The position numbers and the translations under genes were made by a program. From CAWCAW01 sp963793645 (lineage in GTDB: Bacteria > Actinomycetota > Acidimicrobiia > Acidimicrobiales > UBA8190), in NCBI GenBank assembly GCA_963793645.1, contig CAWCAW010000004.1, positions 605,270 through 669,269 of the forward strand: a stretch of 64,000 nt of DNA, given 5' to 3'. Below the pieces are notes generated by a model. That model made no database searches and had not been told where the DNA came from. It was given only the letters and a program-made list of their open reading frames with translations. Positions 37,484 through 45,506 of the stretch are shown in pieces (positions within the stretch are counted from its first letter, which is position 1; each line of letters starts with the position of its first letter).

Positions 37484-39466
37484 ATGTCCAAGTCCGCAGC
37501 CCCAGGCCCTAAAGGAGACAAACCGGCGGCGCCGGCCCCTCCCCCGCCACCGGCGTGGCGACACTGGCTTTGGGCCATCGCCATAGGCGCCTTCATCATC
37601 CTCTACCTGATCGTGCCGGCCACGCGCCAGGCACAGCCGGTCAGCCTCACCTACACACAGTTCCTCCACGATGTGACCACAAAGCAGGTGAAGACGGCCA
37701 CCATCGGTTCGAACGGCACCACCTCAGGGACCCTGAAAGGCGCCAAGCAGTACACCACCGTCATCCCCGTGTCGCTGGCCGGGTCGTCCTTGCTCACCAA
37801 GCTCGAAAGCGCCGACGTGAAGATCACGGCCACCACAGGCGGCACCTCCTTCGGGGACGAGGTGCTCAGCTGGGTCATCTTGCTGTTGCCGTTTTTGGTG
37901 ATTTTCTGGTTCTGGCGGCGCATGTCGCGTGGCGCGGCCGGAGGCGGCGCCCTCGGAGGAATCATGGGTGTCGGGCGCTCACGGGCCAAGATCTTCGACG
38001 AAGATCGCCCCACGACCCGTTTCGCGGATGTAGCCGGATACGAAGGCGCCAAGAGCGAGATCGTCGAGGTAGTCGACTTTCTTCGCTCTCCCGAGCGTTA
38101 CCGGCGCGCCGGCGCCGTGGCGCCGCGCGGCGTGCTGATGGTCGGACCACCGGGGACGGGCAAGACGCTGCTGGCCCGGGCGGTGGCGGGCGAAGCCGAG
38201 GTGCCGTTCTTCTCGGTGACCGGGTCGAGCTTCGTCGAGATGTTCGTGGGTGTTGGCGCCGCGCGCGTGCGAGATCTGTTCAGCGAAGCCCGCAAGCGCG
38301 CACCGGCCATCATCTTCGTGGACGAGATCGATGCCATCGGTCAGCGCCGCGGCGGGTCTGCCGTCGTGTCCAACGACGAGCGTGAGCAGACCCTCAACCA
38401 GCTGCTCGCCGAAATGGACGGGTTCGACATGGCCCAGGGCGTCGTGGTCCTGGCCGCCACCAACCGCCCCGAGATTCTGGACCCCGCCCTCCTTCGGCCC
38501 GGTCGCTTTGACCGCCAAGTCACGATCCCCCTGCCGACCCTCGAGGAGCGTGTCGCCATCCTGCGGGTGCACACCAAAGACAAGCGCCTCGCCCACGACA
38601 TCGACCTGCGGGTGGTGGCTCGAGGAACACCGGGATTCTCGGGCGCCGATCTTGCCAACTTGGCCAACGAGGCCGCCATCGTGGCGGTGCGGGCCAACCG
38701 CGACACTGTCCACCAGAGCGACTTTGACGAAGCTCGGGACCGCATCATTCTCGGTCGGCGTGAAGGTTCCAACGTCCTGCTTCCAGAGGAGAAGCACGCC
38801 GTGGCCGTGCACGAGTCGGGTCATGCCATGGTGGCGGCGTTGAGCCCGAAGGCAGATCCGGTGGCCAAGGTCACCATCCTTCCCGCTGGTCAAGCGCTGG
38901 GAGTGACCGAGCAGCTTCCGTTTGTCGAGCGCCACCTCTACGGAGAGGACTACTTGCAGGATTCGTTGGCCGTGCGCCTGGGCGGGCGCGCCGCCGAGCT
39001 CGTGGTGCTCGGTCAAGGCTCAACGGGTGCGGCCAACGATCTGGCCGGGGCGACGGAGCTTGCCCTTCGTATGGTGCGGGAATTCGGCCTCTCCAGCGCC
39101 GTGGGCCCGGTGGGATACCCCCAAGGAGGGTCGGTCTTCCTCGGCGGCGGCGGCGAAGGATTCTCGAGCCGGCCTTATGCAGAGCAGACGCAGGCCATTA
39201 TCGACGGTGAGGTGTCCAAACTCTTGCGCGGGGCCGAAGACCGCGCCGTGGCGCTGCTGCGCGACAACCGCGCCAAACTCGACCGGCTCGTCGATCTGTT
39301 GCTAGAACGGGAAACGGTCGACGGAAGCGACGTCTACGCCATCGCCGAGGTAGAGCCCCCCACCCGTACCTCAGCAGGGGCAACCGTGGCGCCGCGACGG
39401 GCGGCGGCGGTCGCCGCCAACAGCACGTCCGATCCGGCCACGAAGGCTGCGCCGGCAACGGCGTAA
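37484..39466 (+). CDS. ftsH: ATP-dependent membrane metalloprotease FtsH
   Basis: 660 residues from ATG 37484 (GAAGGAGG upstream); an in-frame start at 37382 adds a non-conserved piece. A Pro-rich cytoplasmic head (PAAPAPPPPPAW), helix 1 at about 25-42, a periplasm-side domain, helix 2 at about 126-146 (ISWVILLLPFLVIFWFW-like), then AAA+ ATPase: Walker A GPPGTGKT (about 221-228), Walker B IIFVDEIDAIG, pore and SRH regions (ATNRPEILDPALLRPGRFDR). Zinc protease site HESGH at about 442-446. Degrades misfolded and regulatory membrane proteins. Stands as a single gene. Confidence 0.95.
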   Translation: MSKSAAPGPKGDKPAAPAPPPPPAWRHWLWAIAIGAFIILYLIVPATRQAQPVSLTYTQFLHDVTTKQVKTATIGSNGTTSGTLKGAKQYTTVIPVSLAGSSLLTKLESADVKITATTGGTSFGDEVLSWVILLLPFLVIFWFWRRMSRGAAGGGALGGIMGVGRSRAKIFDEDRPTTRFADVAGYEGAKSEIVEVVDFLRSPERYRRAGAVAPRGVLMVGPPGTGKTLLARAVAGEAEVPFFSVTGSSFVEMFVGVGAARVRDLFSEARKRAPAIIFVDEIDAIGQRRGGSAVVSNDEREQTLNQLLAEMDGFDMAQGVVVLAATNRPEILDPALLRPGRFDRQVTIPLPTLEERVAILRVHTKDKRLAHDIDLRVVARGTPGFSGADLANLANEAAIVAVRANRDTVHQSDFDEARDRIILGRREGSNVLLPEEKHAVAVHESGHAMVAALSPKADPVAKVTILPAGQALGVTEQLPFVERHLYGEDYLQDSLAVRLGGRAAELVVLGQGSTGAANDLAGATELALRMVREFGLSSAVGPVGYPQGGSVFLGGGGEGFSSRPYAEQTQAIIDGEVSKLLRGAEDRAVALLRDNRAKLDRLVDLLLERETVDGSDVYAIAEVEPPTRTSAGATVAPRRAAAVAANSTSDPATKAAPATA

Positions 39467-39510
39467 AGCGGCGTCGTTACCCGACATGATCGCCATTGAA
39501 AGGAGCGCCG

Positions 39511-39978
39511 ATGAGCGCAGCTGACTCCAGCGATATTTCCTCGCTTCCCCAGGCTGACCAAGATGCCATCGGCACAACCCTGATATCGCTTATCACCGGG
39601 TTCCGAGAGCGCGACGCTGAGAAGCTCGTGGGCATCTACGCCTCGGACGCCGATTGGGTGAATGCCTTTGGGACCGTAAAGAAGGGCGGAGACGAGATCG
39701 TCGCATATCTCCGCGGCCTCTTCGCAGACGACAACTTCAATGCGGGAACGCTCAAGGCTCCCCCTGACACGGCTCTGCGCGTGCTCACCGGCGATGTCGT
39801 GCTCGTATCTGCCCACTTGCAGGTCGAGGGGCAGAAGCTCGTCGGAGGTGGAGAGATCGAGGTGAGAAACAACCACTCCCTTCGGGTCCTCCAACGCCAG
39901 GGAGACGGGTCGTGGCTCATCGTGTCGGAGATGTACAACGACGCCAATCGTGAACAGACGTACGAAGGCCATGCCTAG
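39511..39978 (+). CDS. SnoaL-like / DUF4440 small alpha+beta barrel protein
   Basis: 155 residues from ATG 39511, with AAAGGAG 7 nt upstream. Cone-shaped NTF2-like fold: helical start (DAIGTTLISLITGFRERDAEKL), YASDADWVNAFG with the usual D-x-D-W-V-N, KGGDEIVAYLRGLF, and C-terminal strands SLRVLQRQGDGSWLIVSEMYND. SgcJ/EcaC-type relatives are common but rarely characterised; some are stress-related. Follows ftsH by 44 nt and may share its transcript. Confidence 0.8.
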   Translation: MSAADSSDISSLPQADQDAIGTTLISLITGFRERDAEKLVGIYASDADWVNAFGTVKKGGDEIVAYLRGLFADDNFNAGTLKAPPDTALRVLTGDVVLVSAHLQVEGQKLVGGGEIEVRNNHSLRVLQRQGDGSWLIVSEMYNDANREQTYEGHA

Positions 39979-40135
39979 CTGGAAGCGATGACTCGTTAGA
40001 GGCGCCCGAAATTCCCGAATTCGCTGGGTAATGAGCCATTCCTATCGCCCCTATCCCCAAGACTGCTAAAGGCATACGCTTTGCAACTGCACCCACGGCG
40101 CAAGCGATGGCGGGTGAGATAGGGGCAAGGAGACG

Positions 40136-41341
40136 ATGCGAATCCTCGGAGAGCCACGGTCCCGGTCAATCAAGCTGGTTGACAGTCCACGGCGCTGGCG
40201 GCACTCGGTGGCAGTGGGCGGCGCACTCGGCGTCCTACTGGCAGGGGTGACCTCCATCGCAACCGTCGCACCGGCCAGTGCTCGTGGCGGCTGGTCGATC
40301 GACTCGAGCCCCGACGATGGAGGCACCGACACCCTCAATAGCGTTTCCTGCGTGTCATCTCGATTTTGTGTCACGGTAGGAGACGCAACCGTCAGCAATG
40401 TCAATCAGACGCTGATCGAGTCATGGAACCGCACCTGGTCGATCGTCCCGAGCGTCGACAATGGCACAGGCGACAACACCCTCTACAGCGTGTCTTGTGT
40501 CTCGGTCATCTCGTGTGTGGCGGTGGGCAGTTACTTCAGCACGACCTCCAGCCCGTACGACCAGACACTGATCGAATCCTGGAACGGCACCAGCTGGTCG
40601 ATCATCCCCAGCCCCGACAACGGGACGTATGACCAAGGACTACGCGGGGTGTCGTGCGTTTCAGGCAGCTCGTGCATGGCCGTGGGTCTCTACAACACCA
40701 GTCCTGAGGTCACGCAGACCCTGATCGAATCCTGGGACGGCACCAGTTGGTCGATCGTCCCCAGCCCCGACAACGGGAGGTACAGCAACCTGCTGTCGGG
40801 TGTGTCTTGTCAACCGACCAACCAATGCGTTGCCGTCGGCTACTCCGACACGAGCCTCAATGAGGGCCAGACCCTGGTCGAGTCGTGGAACGGCACGAGC
40901 TGGTCGATCGTCCCCAGCCCCAACGATGGGGCGTATGACCAAGGACTAAGCGCGGTGTCGTGCGTCTCGGGCAGCTCGTGCACGGCCGTGGGCGATTACG
41001 ACAACCAGAGCGCCAGCGCGTACCAGACCCTTGTCGAATCGTGGAACGGCACGAGATGGTCGATCGTGCCAAGCCCCAACAACGGGACCGGGGACAACGG
41101 GCTGGGTGGGGTGACGTGTCACTCGACTCGCTCATGCAAGGCCGTGGGCTCCTATGGTCAGACGCTGGTCGAATCCTGGAACGGACACAGGTGGTCGATC
41201 ATCTCGAGTCCCAATGGTGCCGGAGCCAACGAACTTTCGGGCATATCCTGCGTATCGGCTCGTTTGTGCAAAGCCGTGGGCGTGTCAGCAATCGAAAGGC
41301 CCTTCTTCACTGCCCAGACATTGGTCCTGTCGCACCGCTGA
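40136..41341 (+). CDS. Secreted seven-repeat beta-propeller-like protein
   Basis: 401 residues, ATG 40136 with AGGGGCAAGGAG upstream. Signal peptide: VGGALGVLLAGVTSIATVAPASA, split here, cleaved near residue 49. Seven consecutive repeats of 42-52 residues, each (S/R)WSIVPSPxNG, L.GVSC, S(S/C)xAVG and QTL(I/V)ESWNG, with two Cys per repeat that could pair. The number seven suits one closed seven-bladed propeller. The family is widespread in exported actinobacterial proteins of unknown role, possibly carbohydrate or cell-surface binding. Confidence 0.82.
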   Translation: MRILGEPRSRSIKLVDSPRRWRHSVAVGGALGVLLAGVTSIATVAPASARGGWSIDSSPDDGGTDTLNSVSCVSSRFCVTVGDATVSNVNQTLIESWNRTWSIVPSVDNGTGDNTLYSVSCVSVISCVAVGSYFSTTSSPYDQTLIESWNGTSWSIIPSPDNGTYDQGLRGVSCVSGSSCMAVGLYNTSPEVTQTLIESWDGTSWSIVPSPDNGRYSNLLSGVSCQPTNQCVAVGYSDTSLNEGQTLVESWNGTSWSIVPSPNDGAYDQGLSAVSCVSGSSCTAVGDYDNQSASAYQTLVESWNGTRWSIVPSPNNGTGDNGLGGVTCHSTRSCKAVGSYGQTLVESWNGHRWSIISSPNGAGANELSGISCVSARLCKAVGVSAIERPFFTAQTLVLSHR

Positions 41342-41364
41342 CGACAGCTCCGAGACGCCGCAAG

Positions 41365-42604
41365 CTACTGCTGGGGGCCGTGGATGTAGTCGGACGAAGC
41401 CGAAACTATGTCGGCGGGTGTCTGTTGCCAGAGCACCGAAGACCGGTCATCTCGCACGACACGGAGTTGTTGATGCCTCTCAAAGGCGGAGCCCCCCGGG
41501 ATCTCGTCGGCGTAGAGCTCGCCACCAGGTCCGAAAGCGAAGTAGGTGAGCCAGAAGTACGAGCGTGACGTATCGGGGAAGGAGTAAGCACGGGTCGTCC
41601 CGTAGCTTTGCACCTTCAGAAAGGTTGACCCTGACTCGCCGTAGACCAGCCCGTCTGGGGGCACGCTCGAGAACTGACGTATTGCCGCCGCTGCGCCGGG
41701 CGTAGGGCGCGCCGACCTCGGTGGCAGACTCCGTCGGGCGCCACCTGCCAGATGGCCCAGCCGTTGCCGCCCGAGACATCGATGTTGCCCTGGCCGTCGA
41801 CGGCGATCTGTCCCAGGCTGTCCAGCGGCTGGCCGTTGTAGGGGGGACCGATCGCCTTGGTGGCGATGACGTCAAGCCTGCCGGCATCCAGACGGAGCAA
41901 CTGCATCCCGGTCGAGATGTACAACACGCCCTGTTCACTTAGGGCGATGGCCGCCGAATCGAGCTGGTCGATCGACACGGTGCGCGCCGGCGTTCCGCTG
42001 GCGATCGGCTGTCGGTAGAACTGTGCTCGAGCAGCAAACCGGCGCAGTTCGCGCCCGGAATGCCGGCCACGGTCGAGATCACGCCGTTGCGGGCCGACCA
42101 CTCGGACGCGGTCGCCGTCGACGACATATAGGTTCCCATCGGGCCCAACCGCCATGTCGACGATGTCGACGAACTCTGCGTCAACAGCCGGCCCGCCGTC
42201 GCCGGAGATACCGCTCTTGCCGATGCCGGCGACGACCCGAAAGCGGCCGTCGGCAAGGCGCACCAGCACCCGTTCGCGCTTGACATCGGCGACATAGAGG
42301 ACGCCGCTGGGCCCGACCACGAGCGGACCGGCCACGGTGAGGTTGGCATAGGGGCCTTCAGGCAGCCCGGGTTCCGAACGCTGTCGACCGGGTACGTCGA
42401 TGCCCAGCCACCTCGGTGGTCGCGGGTGGGCGGTCCGTGGACGCCGTCGGCAAGGGCCGAGCCCAGGCTTGCGCCGATCACGGCCAGGACCACGAAGCCG
42501 ACCGTCCAGCGCCGCCTCCGGAGGCGGCGAGCCTCCTTGATGAGGGCATCGACTTCCCACGTGCCCATTGGCTCCGGGTCGGTCCTGGGGTGGAGCAGTG
42601 TCAT
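41365..42604 (-). pseudogene. Broken membrane-anchored NHL-repeat protein
   Basis: Start ATG 42604 overlaps the GntR stop (ATGA). The N-terminus is intact: a cytoplasmic stretch (WEVDALIKEARRLRRRRW) and a helix (TVGFVVLAVIGASLGSAL). Downstream, NHL/propeller text (GVLYVADVKRERVLVRLADG; GISGDGGPAVDAEFVDIVDM; GQIAVDGQGNIDVSGGNGW) continues only by changing frame about five times, near 42370, 42095, 42025, 41730 and 41667, ending PPDGLVYGESGSTFLKV in a third frame. Such proteins often sit beside YtrA-type GntR regulators. Now non-functional unless the indels are base errors. Confidence 0.7.
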
Positions 42605-42948
42605 GACACGGCCTCGATCATGGCGATGACTTCAGCGGGCTGGTAACCCTGTTTCCGAGCAAAGGCGACGAGATCCTTCACCCGCGCCATGACCACGCCG
42701 CGCTCCGGAGTTCCGGCAACGGTGATGCCTCGGCCACGTCGGAACTCGAGCATCCCCTCGTCGCGCAGCTCGCGCAGGGCGCGCAGCACGGTGTTGGTAT
42801 TCACGCCGAGCACGGTGGCCAAGTCCTTGGCCAACGGCATACGTTCACCGGGCCTCGCTTCCCCGTCGGCAATGGCTCGACGGATTTCGGCGGCGACCTG
42901 CTGGTAGAGAGGCATTCCCTCGGCCAAATCGATCTTCACGGCATTCAT
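42601..42948 (-). CDS. GntR-family (YtrA-type) transcriptional regulator
   Basis: 115 residues from ATG 42948. Winged helix at residues of about 12-75: GMPLYQQVAAEIRRAIADGEA, then PGERMPLAKDLATVLGVNTNT (recognition helix) and ALRELRDEGMLEFRRGRGITVAG. A short C-terminal helical tail without an effector domain defines the YtrA subfamily, which usually represses an adjacent membrane or transport operon. No clear Shine-Dalgarno precedes the start, so leaderless translation is possible. The stop overlaps the start of the broken NHL-repeat gene. Confidence 0.88.
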   Translation of the reverse strand: MNAVKIDLAEGMPLYQQVAAEIRRAIADGEARPGERMPLAKDLATVLGVNTNTVLRALRELRDEGMLEFRRGRGITVAGTPERGVVMARVKDLVAFARKQGYQPAEVIAMIEAVS

Positions 42949-43357
42949 AGTGCTATTTGTTCTAGTTCTAATGTTCGAGGACGTCAACGTCTTGAATCCC
43001 GGCGTGAGTGAAAGTTCCGGTCGAACGGAATGACTTTCCTCCTCTGGGAACAATCTGGCTGGCTCCTCGAGTGAGTCTCCGCTTGTCGTACCCGGGCGAA
43101 CTCGGTCCGGATCTTCAGCGAGCCGGCCGTCTCAGGAGGAGCAGCGACGGGCGGCAACGGGTCCTCGCTGTTTGTTGACCAACTCGACAAGACGACGTCG
43201 ACGTCGGCTTCAAAGGCCTTACATGAAGAGTGGCATCAGGTCGATGAATCCCTCCGGTTGTATAAAAAACAACAGGGGTGACGTCTGACGTCGGCGGCGT
43301 AGGCAGTTGGCGCGGTACCTTCTGCCGGGTCACACCGCGAGAGACCCCGGGGGGCCG
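42949..43357. other. 409-bp gene-free stretch
   Basis: Lies between the divergent GntR and P450 genes. AT-richer near 42950-42980 (likely GntR promoter, TAGAAC repeated) and around 43258-43275 (TATAAAAAAC on the plus strand). No frame here has protein-like character, and no RNA gene was recognised. Confidence 0.5.
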
Positions 43358-44534
43358 ATGTTCGATCCGTTGACTGCCGACTTCGACTCCGAAGAGCTGG
43401 CTCGCCTCCGACTCGAGGAACCGGTGAGCCGCACCCCATCAAGGGCCTGGTTCCTAGCCCGCTTCGACGACGTCCTGGCTGCTACCAAGGACCCCGACAC
43501 CTTTATCGCCAGCTTCCGTGAGCCCAGCGTGGTCGTAGCCGAAGAAGAGCAGTTGGTCAACGAGATCCCGAGACCACGCCATGGCCAAATCCGTCGCATC
43601 ATCAACTCAGCCATCGCCGCCCATCGCGTGAACCGGATCGAGCCCTTCTGCCGTGATTTGTGTCAGCAGCTGCTCGATAGCATTCTGGCCAAGACGGGCC
43701 CGACGGATCTGTTGGCTGAATATGTCATGCCGGTGCCCAATAACGTGATCGCACAGCTGTTGGGTGCACCGCCAGAGGACTTCCTGCTGTGGGCTCGGTG
43801 GTCTGACGACGTCGTTCAGGGCACCTACCCGACAGCGAACCGCAACGAGCGGGGGGAGGGTCTCGCCGGAGCCCACCCTGAATTCGTGTCCTATGTAGAC
43901 GCCCTCATCGCGTCGCGACGGGCCTCGCCACGTGACGACTTCATCACCCGTTTGATCAGCACCGAAGTTGACGGTCGCCGTCTGAGCGATGTCGAAGCGC
44001 GCACCCAGCTTGTGTTCCTTTTCATCTCCGGAAACGAGACCACCCGACACCTCATTGCCAATATCCTGTGGACGCTGGCCAATGATGGCAATCTCCTCGA
44101 GCAATTGCGCGTCGATCGTCGACTTGTTCCTAATGCTGTCGAAGAGTCCTTGCGCCATGACCCCCCTATCAGGTTTCTGATGCGCAATTGCACCATCGAC
44201 ACAAAGCTGCACGGTCAGCAACTCTGCCCTCGTGACAAAATTGCCTTCGGGGTAGCGTCGGCGAATCGCGACCGATCACATTTTGAAGACGCGGACCGGT
44301 TTCGAATCGATCGTCCCGATCCGCGCTGGCCATCTGGCCTTCGGGGGAGGCCCCCACGTGTGCCCGGGGGCCAGCTTGGCTCGACTCGAGGCTCGGGTGG
44401 CGGTGGAGGTGTTCCTCGACAACGTGGCCTCGGTGACCCCCCTCCATCCCGGCCGGTACGACCCGGTTGTGGTGACGTGGGCGCACGGCCCTCAGGCCCT
44501 CGAGGTCGAACTGGTTCCCGCCGGGCGTGTGTGA
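43358..44534 (+). CDS. Cytochrome P450, interrupted by a 1-nt frameshift before the heme loop
   Basis: About 392 residues if repaired; ATG 43358. I-helix motif FISGNETTRH, with Glu where many P450s have Asp; ExxR as EESLRHDPP; HFEDADRFRIDRPDPR shortly before the break. The heme loop AFGGGPHVCPGASLARLEA is present only in a second frame, reached by deleting the T at 44327. Total length is 1 nt over a multiple of three. As written, the product would lack its heme ligand and end in an unrelated Gly/Arg-rich tail. Not closely similar to the P450 at 16008. Confidence 0.83.
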
Positions 44535-44535
44535 C

Positions 44536-45100
44536 CTATGGGTTCAGGTGCGATCGGTGACCCCGGGGGACGCCGACGCATGGGCGGCAGCCGGGAAACG
44601 CCTGCGGAAGGCTCGAAGTGAGCACGCCGTGACAGAAGTTGGCGTGCGGGCCCGAGCCGATGCGCTGCGAGGCAGGTTGAACATCGGCCCGAGCTCGCCG
44701 AAGTAGTTCCCAGGGCCAACAACCGCCACGGGCTCCCCGCTGCCGTCGGCCCGAATCCGGTAGATCTATATCTCGCCCTCCTCCACGGCATAGACGGTCC
44801 CCCTGGTGGAACACGATCTGCCCCGGCTCCAAGAGCAATTGCCTCGGGCTCGCGGTCGGCCCCGGAAAAGTGCGGGACAAGCTCGATCACCCGATCAGGG
44901 ATTTGGGTCAGTCGGTCATCGTGGGTCGAGACGAGCACCAGACGCCCCGATGTCGCCAGGCCCCACACCAGTGTGAGAACTCCTTCCACCTGGATGTGAT
45001 CGAGATGGGCAGTGGGCTCATCGGCAACAACCAGGGGCGGCTCGAATTGTCGGGCCCGGAACCGGAGGTCGTGCAGCGTGATGGTGAGCATTTCCTAGGG
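44536..45100 (-). pseudogene. Relic of an ABC ATPase fused to a cyclic-nucleotide-binding domain
   Basis: Minus-strand fragments in three frames. First, an ABC ATPase end with Walker B LVVADEPTAHLD, SGRLVLVSTHDDRLTQIPD and VIELVPHF. Then a cNMP-binding domain: LLLEPGQIVFHQGD in a second frame and VYAVEEGEI, IYRIRADGSGEP, VVGPGNYFGELGP and LPRSASARART in a third. In that third frame an in-frame TAG interrupts EGEI-IYRI at 44766-44768. No Walker A or LSGG signature is visible upstream. Intact relatives are exporter ATPases carrying a C-terminal cNMP domain. The nonsense codon argues for real decay. Confidence 0.7.
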
Positions 45101-45506
45101 TCCCGCTTCTCGATGTGCAGCCGAAACCCTGGAACACACGAATGTTCTCGGCGGGGGCAACTCTCCCCAGGCGGCGGTGTCCGGGACGCTGCGGCATTCG
45201 GATCGATACGACAACCGCCGGTCTGAGAAGGGCGGGAGGTTGTCCTTGATCGGCCCCGGCGTGGGACCACCCGAGTGAGCCCTTCGGCGCGCTTGGCAGC
45301 ATTCTTTTCGTCGGAACAGTGGCCATGGCGACAGTAGCCAGAGTGGTCATTGTGACCATCGGGATGCGTTTATGCGCGGGGCGTCGCCAGCCCTTTGTTC
45401 TTCCCTGTCTTTACCCCTAACCTTGCAACGATTCACAGGCGGGTCGACACAGGGTCAAGGGCCTCCCGTGTCCATAACGGGCGTCTTTTCAAAGTGGGAG
45501 GCTTCA
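45101..45506. other. 406-bp degenerate intergenic stretch
   Basis: Upstream of the ABC/cNMP relic and before the beta-helix protein. A plus-strand frame at 45293-45365 reads like one membrane helix (ALGSILFVGTVAMATVARVV) but has no start or continuation; it could be a leftover of a partner permease. No RNA or complete gene recognised. Confidence 0.35.
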
